From NCBI GenBank assembly GCA_011334435.1, contig DTPJ01000421.1, forward strand, positions 1-9,181: 9,181 nucleotides of DNA, read 5' to 3'. This document shows, piece after piece, positions 1-5,982 of this stretch. Positions within the stretch are counted from its first letter, which is position 1. Each line of letters begins with the position of its first letter. Made by a program: the position numbers and the translations under genes. The notes under the pieces are model-generated. The model was not told the DNA's origin. It ran no database searches and saw nothing but the letters and a program-made list of their open reading frames with translations. This DNA comes from Candidatus Poribacteria bacterium. GTDB taxonomy: Bacteria > Poribacteria > DTPJ01.

Positions 1-2259
1 TCAAAAAGACGCCTTAGCTACAAAAATAGCCCCATCAGTTGTCGGTTGAATATTCACAGAAAACCCTGAATTATCTTGGTTAGGTTTTATTAAGAAGCCA
101 GCATCAATAGCATTAAAAGCCCATAACGTCCCAAATGCAATTTGTGAGATCAATGCAAGATTTTTTGCAGATACCGCTTTATCATATAGTTTATCTTGCT
201 CGTTAAATAAATTTTTTATCTTGGCAGTCATTTTCATTTCTTTTTGCATTTCTAAGTAAAGCTCATCTCGGACATCAGTATATTCATTTAGCGTGCTATG
301 ATGATGTGATGTAGTGATAATTGCAAATATTCCAGTTCCCAAAATTAATCCTTCATAAATAAATCCGCGGTTCCTATGTCCCTGAAGATGCTGTCCAAGT
401 CCAGGGATAACCATTGAAACTGCCATAGCAGACATCGGAGGTAACCCTCGTCCTGCTCCAATCGGTATCCAAACAGGCTGAACGATGAAAGATTGACCGG
501 GTGAAAGGTTTTCTCTTTTTTCATAAGGCTTAAATCCTGTCCTATCAATGCGAATAATATGGCTTCCGGGTGAGACAAGATATGGCTGAGTAACCGGTAA
601 ACCATCAACTGAAACTTTGGCGTCAGCAGGCAAATTCGGAATTTCTATAGTTGCAAGGGCTTTTTCAGGGTTCTTCGGTCTAAGTGTCAATGTAATCAAT
701 GTCCTCTGATTTGGTGTGATAGTTATATTTTTAGCTTCACCATTGTATTCCTCTCTTTTTGCAGTTAAAACATAAGAGCCTGGGGGAAGGTCAATCTCGC
801 CTGTTGTCCCTATATCATAAGTGCTTCCACTATCTATTGATGTCACGGATAACATTGCGTCTCGTGGAGTAACATTTACCTGCAATTTCCCTAAAGCTGG
901 CGGTTTTGTAACAGCTGTCCATTGTGGATTTGGAGAAAATCTTTGCCCTGCACTCAAAGTGGTATCTATTTCCACAGGGTTATATCCGTTTCGTTCTATG
1001 CGAATTTTATACGTCCCCGGAGTTGTGCTATAAGGCATAGAAACTCTAACGCCATTGATAAAAACCTGTGCATCTTTTGGCAAAAATTGTCCATCTATTA
1101 TTGCTGAAACAGGGGCTTTCTGTTTAAGAGTTAGCTTTACTTGTGTTGATACAGCTTTATTTACCTTTACATTCTCTTTGCTAACAGTTTCATAACCATC
1201 TTTTTCCGCAGTTATATTGTAGTTTCCGATAGGAACTTCTATCTCACCTGATAAGACGTTAAAAGGTCTTTCATTTGAACTTCCAGCAGGAGTTATGGTT
1301 ATGACAGCATCAGCAGGAGTAACTTGAATTGCCAATTTTCCCTTTGCTGGTTCAACTTTTTGTGGGATAAAAAGGAAATTGCCCTCATCAGCAACTCCAA
1401 AACGTGGATTTTGCTTGCCATTGGTCATCTGTAAAACTGCATTTGCTAAATACGAGTAAAGTTCTGTTCCCGTTATTACATGATCCCCATTTTCATCAGC
1501 TAATTCATCTTCCAAACCTTTAAGAAGTTTATACGTGAAAACCCCATGACCTAAATCTGGACGTTCTTCTGATTTTTCACCTTTTCCTCCTGCTGTTATC
1601 ATTTGTTGGACCTCAGTCTTGGCTACCCTTGATAAATAATCAGGCAAGGCAGTATTAATTCCTCCCCTATGGCTACCCAAGACAAGTCCGCTATAACATG
1701 CGTCAACTATAAATATAATATGTTTCGCAGGGATAGTCTTTGCTGCATCGTTTAACTCGTTCATAGCTATACAATATTTTCTATAATCTACAATATTTGG
1801 CGGTTTAGATAGGTCGCCTATCTTTGCATCATAAGGGATCAAAAACCCCATCTCACCTGCACCTCTTGGAAGTGGGACTGTTTGACCATGACCAGAAAAA
1901 TATACAAGCACGCAATCCTCACGATCAACCATATTGGTATCAGAAAAATTATTTAATTTTTCCATAATATTGGCTTTTGTCGCTTGTGCATCTTTTAATA
2001 AAGTCACATTTTCCTTTTCAAATCCGAATTTTTGAATTAAAAGATTTGCAACAGCTTCTGCATCAGCAACAGCCCAGTCCAATTGATTTCCTGGGAGATT
2101 GGGATATTTATTGATACCGATAACCAAAGCCCAACCCTTTCTATATACTACATTAGGCATATCCAATTGATTTTGTGGACGTAACATTCCACCGATGCTA
2201 ATATTAACTATTGACATTAATATTAATGCGACTACCGTTATAAAAACTATCGGTTTCAT
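1..2259 (-). CDS. Exported caspase-like (peptidase C14) protein with four PEGA domains and a C-terminal membrane region
   Basis: Complete 752-residue protein; its TGA stop is the first three bases of the window. Residues 1-24 form a hydrophobic signal peptide or anchor. A caspase fold spans about 40-300: WALVIGIN at 43-50, catalytic His124 in YFSGHGQ and Cys188 in DACYSGL. Asp186, two residues before the cysteine, matches the residue that in metacaspases binds a basic P1 side chain, so cleavage after Arg or Lys is inferred. An EF-hand-like 12-residue loop lies at 255-266 (D255, N257, D259, V261, T263, E266). Four PEGA-type beta domains follow at about 307-380, 385-450, 457-530 and 535-600. 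The C-terminus has hydrophobic stretches near 609-625, 633-650 and 702-724 with a PGLGQ motif, resembling DUF5683-type membrane domains (less certain). GGAGAT at 2266-2271 supports the ATG start. The protein probably acts outside the cytoplasm; its substrate is unknown. Confidence 0.9.
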   Translation of the reverse strand: MKPIVFITVVALILMSIVNISIGGMLRPQNQLDMPNVVYRKGWALVIGINKYPNLPGNQLDWAVADAEAVANLLIQKFGFEKENVTLLKDAQATKANIMEKLNNFSDTNMVDREDCVLVYFSGHGQTVPLPRGAGEMGFLIPYDAKIGDLSKPPNIVDYRKYCIAMNELNDAAKTIPAKHIIFIVDACYSGLVLGSHRGGINTALPDYLSRVAKTEVQQMITAGGKGEKSEERPDLGHGVFTYKLLKGLEDELADENGDHVITGTELYSYLANAVLQMTNGKQNPRFGVADEGNFLFIPQKVEPAKGKLAIQVTPADAVITITPAGSSNERPFNVLSGEIEVPIGNYNITAEKDGYETVSKENVKVNKAVSTQVKLTLKQKAPVSAIIDGQFLPKDAQVFINGVRVSMPYSTTPGTYKIRIERNGYNPVEIDTTLSAGQRFSPNPQWTAVTKPPALGKLQVNVTPRDAMLSVTSIDSGSTYDIGTTGEIDLPPGSYVLTAKREEYNGEAKNITITPNQRTLITLTLRPKNPEKALATIEIPNLPADAKVSVDGLPVTQPYLVSPGSHIIRIDRTGFKPYEKRENLSPGQSFIVQPVWIPIGAGRGLPPMSAMAVSMVIPGLGQHLQGHRNRGFIYEGLILGTGIFAIITTSHHHSTLNEYTDVRDELYLEMQKEMKMTAKIKNLFNEQDKLYDKAVSAKNLALISQIAFGTLWAFNAIDAGFLIKPNQDNSGFSVNIQPTTDGAIFVAKASF
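460..1341 (-). repeat. Intragenic duplication of a two-PEGA unit (A-B-A-B)
   Basis: Residues 307-450 and 457-600 of the caspase-like protein align with each other at a shift of 149-150 residues. Matching landmarks are GKL at 307 and 457, VTPADA at 313 and VTPRDA at 463, LPKDAQV at 393 and LPADAKV at 543, PYSTTPG at 409 and PYLVSPG at 559, and LSAGQRF at 435 and LSPGQSF at 585. Domains 1 and 3 are one PEGA type and domains 2 and 4 another. This points to one duplication of a pair rather than four independent copies. Divergence is considerable, so the event is old. Confidence 0.8.
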
Positions 2260-2311
2260 ATCACAATCTCCATATTAAGAATAATATCAAAGAGTTTCCA
2301 CCATCAACATT

Positions 2312-2340
2312 ACTCTATCATGATTTAGTAAACATGTCAA
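2312..2340 (-). promoter_or_regulatory. Sigma70-type promoter for the caspase-PEGA gene
   Basis: Read on the minus strand, a perfect -35 box TTGACA (2340-2335) is followed after exactly 17 bp by TAGAGT (2317-2312), a 4/6 match to the -10 consensus. Transcription would start near 2305, giving a leader of about 46 nt with GGAGAT before the ATG at 2259. The promoter sits in the 110-bp gap after the kinase gene, so the protease can be expressed independently of it. Activity is inferred from sequence alone. Confidence 0.65.
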
Positions 2341-2369
2341 TAAAATTTCAGGTTCAGAGGTTAAATATT

Positions 2370-3074
2370 TCATATTTGATGTCTTGTATTTGATTCTATT
2401 AATTTTTTTGTATGTTCTTTTATATCCTCAAAGACTGCTTGAATTGAACGATTTGCATTAATGACAATGAAACCGAATTCATCGGTCATTTTATCAAACT
2501 GATTGATAAGTTGAGTTTGGTATTTGACAAAGCTATCATAAAGATTATCAGCGAAGCGAACGTCCATCCCAGATTCCCAATAGTCAAATCCTCGTCCTTT
2601 TAATACACGTTTTACGAGGGTTGGAACACTGGCTTTTAGATAGAAGATAATATCAGGCTTTAACGCAAAACCATAGACTTTCCTTGCCCATAAAGGGTCT
2701 GCACCTCTGACAACGTTTCTGGCAATGAGGGAGTAGAAATATCTGTCCGATAGAACATAAAAGCCTGCACTCAAAGCAGGGATAATATGATTTTCCAATC
2801 GGTCGGCAAAGTCAGTTGCATAGAAAAGATTCATCGTCAATCTACCAAGTGTATGTCCTGCTTTCGCTGCGTCAAGTCCCGGTTGTGTCAAAGGAGATCT
2901 TGCCAATCCTGTATTTGAAACGCCGAAACCTTCAATCTCTAACCATTGTTTTAGTAACTCAATTTGAGTTGATCTACCAACTCCATCATTGCCTTCTAAC
3001 ACTATTAATTTCCCCGGCAGGTTATCTATATTCATATAGGGAAATCCTGCTCCATAAAATTCTACTTTATCCAA
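2370..3074 (-). CDS. tmk: Thymidylate kinase family protein (dTMP kinase-like) with an Arg P-loop
   Basis: A 234-residue protein read from a TTG start at 3074, close to the usual 200-230 residues of dTMP kinases, which phosphorylate dTMP to dTDP with ATP in the cytoplasm. Family marks are the P-loop LEGNDGVGRSTQ at 26-37, an ATDFADRLENHIIPAL segment at 86-101 matching the AADRxxH region, and DRY at 110-112. Two departures stand out. The invariant P-loop lysine (GxGK[ST]) is Arg34, and the usual SxxAYQ after DR[YW] reads SLIARNV. This could be a divergent dTMP kinase subgroup or a kinase-like protein for another nucleotide. An in-frame ATG at 3035 (residue 14) is an alternative start with only AGGA 9 nt upstream. 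A 283-residue version from an ATG at 3221 has no ribosome site and begins upstream of the predicted transcript. Family placement is firm; substrate is less so. Confidence 0.8.
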   Translation of the reverse strand: MDKVEFYGAGFPYMNIDNLPGKLIVLEGNDGVGRSTQIELLKQWLEIEGFGVSNTGLARSPLTQPGLDAAKAGHTLGRLTMNLFYATDFADRLENHIIPALSAGFYVLSDRYFYSLIARNVVRGADPLWARKVYGFALKPDIIFYLKASVPTLVKRVLKGRGFDYWESGMDVRFADNLYDSFVKYQTQLINQFDKMTDEFGFIVINANRSIQAVFEDIKEHTKKLIESNTRHQI

Positions 3075-3081
3075 AAAACAA

Positions 3082-3088
3082 CACCTCC
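3082..3088 (-). promoter_or_regulatory. Ribosome binding site deciding the TTG start of the kinase gene
   Basis: Minus-strand GGAGGTG is a near-perfect anti-Shine-Dalgarno match, 7 nt before the TTG at 3074. It lies too far from the in-frame ATG at 3035, and inside the reading frame of the longer candidate from 3221. It therefore favours TTG at 3074. Confidence 0.8.
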
Positions 3089-3143
3089 AAAATTCTATAA
3101 TCAAGATAATAGATTTAATATTAAAATTTATCTCTAATATCGT

Positions 3144-3172
3144 AGTATACACAAATATATTATTTTTGTAAA
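3144..3172 (-). promoter_or_regulatory. Sigma70-type promoter for the kinase gene
   Basis: On the minus strand TTTACA (3172-3167) and TATACT (3149-3144) are separated by 17 bp; each matches consensus at 5 of 6 positions. The predicted start near 3137 gives a leader of about 63 nt to the TTG at 3074 and excludes the longer N-terminus from 3221. It is divergent from the rightward thi promoter, with the two -35 boxes about 40 bp apart. Confidence 0.65.
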
Positions 3173-3187
3173 TAGCAAGAATCTGAA

Positions 3188-3203
3188 TCAGCAGGTCAGC
3201 AGG
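3188..3203. repeat. Tandem 8-bp direct repeat between divergent promoters
   Basis: TCAGCAGG occurs twice back to back, ending 8 bp before the -35 box of the rightward promoter. It is GC-richer than its surroundings. The position would suit an activator or repressor site; no regulator is encoded in the window. Confidence 0.45.
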
Positions 3204-3211
3204 GTATTCTG

Positions 3212-3241
3212 TTGACAACATATGAACAATAATTGTATAAT
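3212..3241 (+). promoter_or_regulatory. Consensus sigma70-type promoter of the thiD2-thiC operon
   Basis: Perfect TTGACA (3212-3217) and perfect TATAAT (3236-3241) with an 18-bp spacer. Transcription should start near 3248, leaving a leader of about 60 nt before the ATG at 3309. The -35 lies inside the palindrome GTTG-A-CAAC (3211-3219). A second inverted repeat, ACAAT-A-ATTGT (3226-3236), runs into the -10, so either could be an operator. The leader is too short for a TPP riboswitch and holds none of its conserved blocks. Confidence 0.75.
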
Positions 3242-3308
3242 TTCTTACAAGGACAAATTTATCATGTAATTTTATATTGAAATAACAGTTTGCTTAACTT
3301 TTTTATCT

Positions 3309-3740
3309 ATGAATAAAATAATTCGCATAATTGATGCAAATCTTAATAGAGGACGAGAAGGATTACGAGTAGTAGAGGACATTATTAGGTTTATAATTGA
3401 TGATCCTGACCTGTCCTCACAGATAAAATCTGCAAGGCATGAAATAATTGACATAGCTAAGCAGTTACCTATAAATGATGATGATCTATTATCTGCTCGT
3501 GATAGTGTTGGTGATGTCGGCATTGAAATTAGATCAAATTCAGAAGATAGTCGCACAAGCATTTGTCAGATAGCGTATGCAAATATTAGGCGGGCGCAGG
3601 AATCAATGAGAGTTCTTGAAGAATTATCAAAGCTTTATAATGCCGATGTTGCCTTAAAATTTAAAAAACTGAGATTCAAGCTTTATGATATAGAAAAGCA
3701 AGTTTTTTCAAGTTTAAGAAAAGAAAGAGGCGATATTTAA
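3309..3740 (+). CDS. thiD2: ThiD2-type HMP-phosphate kinase, stand-alone
   Basis: A 143-residue, mostly helical protein with the ThiD2 signature: RIIDANLNRGREGLRVVED at 6-24, LLSARDSVGDVG at 60-71 and ANIRRAQESMRVLEE at 91-105. ThiD2 is a non-ribokinase-like enzyme that phosphorylates HMP phosphate to HMP pyrophosphate. It is often the N-terminal half of a ThiE fusion; here it stands alone and no thiE is present in the window. It is the first gene of the rightward operon, and its stop overlaps the thiC start by one base (TAATG), so the HMP-P maker and its kinase are coupled. No Shine-Dalgarno sequence precedes the ATG; the upstream bases are T-rich. The nearest upstream in-frame ATG (3264) is followed at once by TAA, so 3309 is the only sensible start. 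Family assignment rests on recognised motifs. Confidence 0.85.
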   Translation: MNKIIRIIDANLNRGREGLRVVEDIIRFIIDDPDLSSQIKSARHEIIDIAKQLPINDDDLLSARDSVGDVGIEIRSNSEDSRTSICQIAYANIRRAQESMRVLEELSKLYNADVALKFKKLRFKLYDIEKQVFSSLRKERGDI

Positions 3741-5032
3741 TGACACAATTAGAATATGCACGTATAGGAAAAATAACTTATGAGATGGAGTCTGTCGCTG
3801 ATCAAGAGGGACTGTCGCCAGAATATATAAGATCAGGTGTCGCAGATGGGAGCATAGTTATTCCACATAATATAAAACGAAAAGGCATCAAACCTTGTGG
3901 TATTGGAAAGGGACTTAGAACAAAGGTAAATGCGAATCTTGGCACATCACCAGATCAGTTAAGTTTAGAAAATGAGATGAAAAAACTTGAGGTCGCAATC
4001 AAATATGGTGCAGATACCGTTATGGATCTTAGCACAGGAGGCGATCTTGATGAGATAAGGAGATGCTTTTTAGATAAATCTCCGATAGTTGTCGGCAGTG
4101 TCCCTATATATAGTGCTGCGGTTTCTGCTGTCCGAAATGAAAAATCCATTGTAGAGATGACTGATGATGATATATTTTATGCAATAGAGCGACATGTTTC
4201 TGATGGAATTGATTTTATCACTGTCCATTGTGGAACGACTCTGGAAGTCCTAAAAAGGCTTCAATCTCAGGGCAGGGTCGCTGATGTTGTTAGCAGAGGA
4301 GGGGCTTTTCTTATTGAGTGGATGATCTACAATGAGCAGGAAAATCCCCTTTATGAACAGTTTGACCGTTTGCTTGAAATTGCAAGAGAATACGATGTAA
4401 CATTAAGTCTTGGTGATGGCTTGCGACCAGGATGCCTTGCCGATGCCACTGATAGACCACAAATTCAAGAGCTTATTATACTTGGCGAATTAGCAGATCG
4501 CGCTCGCAAAGCTGGTGTTCAAACGATGATTGAAGGTCCTGGTCATGTCCCACTTAACGAGATTGAAGCAAATATAATGCTTGAAAAAAAGCTCTGCAAT
4601 GGTGCACCGTTCTATGTATTAGGTCCTTTGGCGACAGATATTGCACCGGGATATGATCATATAACATCTGCAATAGGGGGAGCAATCGCAGGAAAAGCTG
4701 GGGCTGACTTCTTATGTTATGTTACTCCTGCGGAACATCTATGTTTGCCAACTATTGAAGATGTCAAAATGGGAGTCATTGCATCAAAGATAGCTGCTCA
4801 TGTCGCTGATCTTGCAAAGGGGATAAAATCTGCGTATGAACGGGACGCTAATATGGGTAAAGCGAGAAAAAATCTTGATTGGGACGCACAGGCAGAGTTA
4901 TCTATTGATCCAGAATTGGTAATGGAGATTAGAAGCAAAAACCCGTCATCAGAAAAAGAGGCATGCACTATGTGTGGTAAATTCTGTGCTATGAAAGGTG
5001 TTAGGGAATATCTATCAGCGTCGCGAAAATAG
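3740..5032 (+). CDS. thiC: Phosphomethylpyrimidine synthase ThiC (short form)
   Basis: A 430-residue radical-SAM enzyme converting aminoimidazole ribotide (AIR) to HMP phosphate, the pyrimidine half of thiamine, in the cytoplasm. Motifs run through the whole length: KVNANLGTSPD at 62-72, MDLSTGGDL at 95-103, SRGG at 185-188, SLGDGLRPG at 223-231, EGPGHVPL at 265-272, GYDHITSAIGG at 304-314 and YVTPAEHLCLP at 327-337. The C-terminal iron-sulfur cysteines are Cys409, Cys412 and Cys416, spaced CX2CX3C instead of the classical CX2CX4C. It lacks the N-terminal extension of the roughly 630-residue enterobacterial type and matches the compact class. AAAGAGG at 3725-3731 lies 8 nt before the ATG, inside the end of thiD2. 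The stop is 2 nt before the next gene. Confidence 0.95.
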   Translation: MTQLEYARIGKITYEMESVADQEGLSPEYIRSGVADGSIVIPHNIKRKGIKPCGIGKGLRTKVNANLGTSPDQLSLENEMKKLEVAIKYGADTVMDLSTGGDLDEIRRCFLDKSPIVVGSVPIYSAAVSAVRNEKSIVEMTDDDIFYAIERHVSDGIDFITVHCGTTLEVLKRLQSQGRVADVVSRGGAFLIEWMIYNEQENPLYEQFDRLLEIAREYDVTLSLGDGLRPGCLADATDRPQIQELIILGELADRARKAGVQTMIEGPGHVPLNEIEANIMLEKKLCNGAPFYVLGPLATDIAPGYDHITSAIGGAIAGKAGADFLCYVTPAEHLCLPTIEDVKMGVIASKIAAHVADLAKGIKSAYERDANMGKARKNLDWDAQAELSIDPELVMEIRSKNPSSEKEACTMCGKFCAMKGVREYLSASRK

Positions 5033-5034
5033 AG

Positions 5035-5982
5035 ATGAAATATGATATAGCCACAAAAGTTATTATTAGCAATGCAATAGAATCTATTTTGACAAAATTT
5101 CTCGGTATTGACTTTAGTTCAGTTGAAGAAATTAAGGAAATTCCAGAAGAAACCGTCAGTCTTAAGAGGAGCGATTATCCATTTCAAATAACGAGAAAAA
5201 ATGGGCAAAAGGAGATAATTCTGCTTGAAATCCAAACTAATTTTAGTCGTGAATTTGTTTTGCGATTGCTTGATTATACTGTCCGCTTTATGCTTGATTA
5301 TGATCTAAAAGTGATACCATCGGTCTTGCTTTTTAATCCATCAAAAGATGCAACAGGAATTTATAAAGACGACATTATCACATTTAATTACAACCCGATA
5401 AAACTTTGGGAACAGAAACCAGAGCATTTTCTCAACGACGTATGGCTTTATCCTTTTTTGCCTTTAATGGAAAATGGGTTGAGGTTTCTCAATGAAATTG
5501 AAAGAAATGTTTATCAAAGCACAGAACTGGATATACACGAAAAAGCGGACATTCTCACGGCTACTGCCATATTTACTGGTATGAGAGACAAAAATCTGTC
5601 AATAGAATTTATAAAAAGGAGGCGAGATATAATGATAGAATCACCAGTATATGAATATATTAAAGAAGAAATTTGGGGCGAAGCCTTGGAAAAAGGATTA
5701 GAAGAAGGATTACAGAAAGGATTACAGAAAGGATTACAGAAAGGATTACAGAGAGGATTACAGAGAGGATTACAGAGAGGATTACAGAGAGGGAAAAAAG
5801 AAGGAAAAAAAGAAGGACTTCAAGAGGCAATATCCCTTGGGTTAGAGATAAAATTTGGCGTTGAAAGCCTCAAATTGATGGATAAAGTTTACAAAGTTAA
5901 GTCTATAGCAAAGCTGGAAATGATAAAAGAAGCAATTAGAAAAGCGAATAGTATAGATGAAATTAAGAATCTCTTAAAATAA
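5035..5982 (+). CDS. Rpn/PD-(D/E)XK-type nuclease or putative transposase family protein with a GLQK/GLQR repeat
   Basis: A 315-residue protein resembling the Rpn (recombination-promoting nuclease, formerly transposase_31/PDDEXK_2) families. The N-terminal half has a candidate PD-(D/E)XK core: Asp47, then Glu65-x-Gln67 in ILLEIQTN, followed by a helix and a predicted strand (VIPSVLLF at 93-100). A middle helical part leads to a charged segment at 215-265 with eight GLxx tetrapeptides, then a helical tail. Such Gly-Leu/Lys-rich repeats near the C-terminus are common in these families. No terminal inverted repeats or target duplication were found around it, so it is not a recognisable insertion sequence. 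It sits 2 nt after thiC and abuts the glycosyltransferase start (TAAATG). There is no clear ribosome site, so translation is probably coupled to thiC. The cellular role is unknown. Confidence 0.75.
   Translation: MKYDIATKVIISNAIESILTKFLGIDFSSVEEIKEIPEETVSLKRSDYPFQITRKNGQKEIILLEIQTNFSREFVLRLLDYTVRFMLDYDLKVIPSVLLFNPSKDATGIYKDDIITFNYNPIKLWEQKPEHFLNDVWLYPFLPLMENGLRFLNEIERNVYQSTELDIHEKADILTATAIFTGMRDKNLSIEFIKRRRDIMIESPVYEYIKEEIWGEALEKGLEEGLQKGLQKGLQKGLQRGLQRGLQRGLQRGKKEGKKEGLQEAISLGLEIKFGVESLKLMDKVYKVKSIAKLEMIKEAIRKANSIDEIKNLLK
5695..5790 (+). repeat. 12-bp tandem repeat array, eight units, inside the Rpn-type gene
   Basis: Unit GGATTACAGAAA occurs three times (5707-5742), followed by GGATTACAGAGA four times (5743-5790). 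A degenerate first unit GGATTAGAAGAA lies at 5695-5706. Each unit encodes Gly-Leu plus two polar or charged residues (GLEE, GLQK x3, GLQR x4). Units within each block are identical, which suggests recent stepwise copying. Because 12 is divisible by three, gain or loss of units keeps the frame. Confidence 0.95.

Noticed and set aside
345..1107. Short frames on both strands within the caspase-PEGA gene
   Set aside because: They lie inside a well-supported long gene with clear domains and lack start signals.
3075..3221. A 49-residue N-terminal extension of the kinase from an ATG at 3221
   Set aside because: It has no ribosome site, runs over the predicted promoter and is not kinase-like. GGAGGTG before TTG at 3074 explains the start better.
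3242..3308. TPP riboswitch upstream of thiD2-thiC
   Set aside because: The segment is too short and lacks the conserved CTGAGA and downstream blocks.
3272..3562. A 96-residue minus-strand frame opposite thiD2
   Set aside because: It mirrors thiD2 coding, has no ribosome site and matches no family I recognise.
5695..5790. CRISPR-like array
   Set aside because: Units are 12 bp, contiguous, without spacers and in frame within a gene.
5673..5864. A second open frame through the 12-bp repeat, coding an RITE-type repeat
   Set aside because: The frame stays open only because the repeat unit lacks stops. It lies wholly inside the Rpn-type gene and has no start signal.
5035..5982. Complete insertion sequence
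   Set aside because: No terminal inverted repeats or target duplication flank the gene, and it abuts both neighbours exactly.
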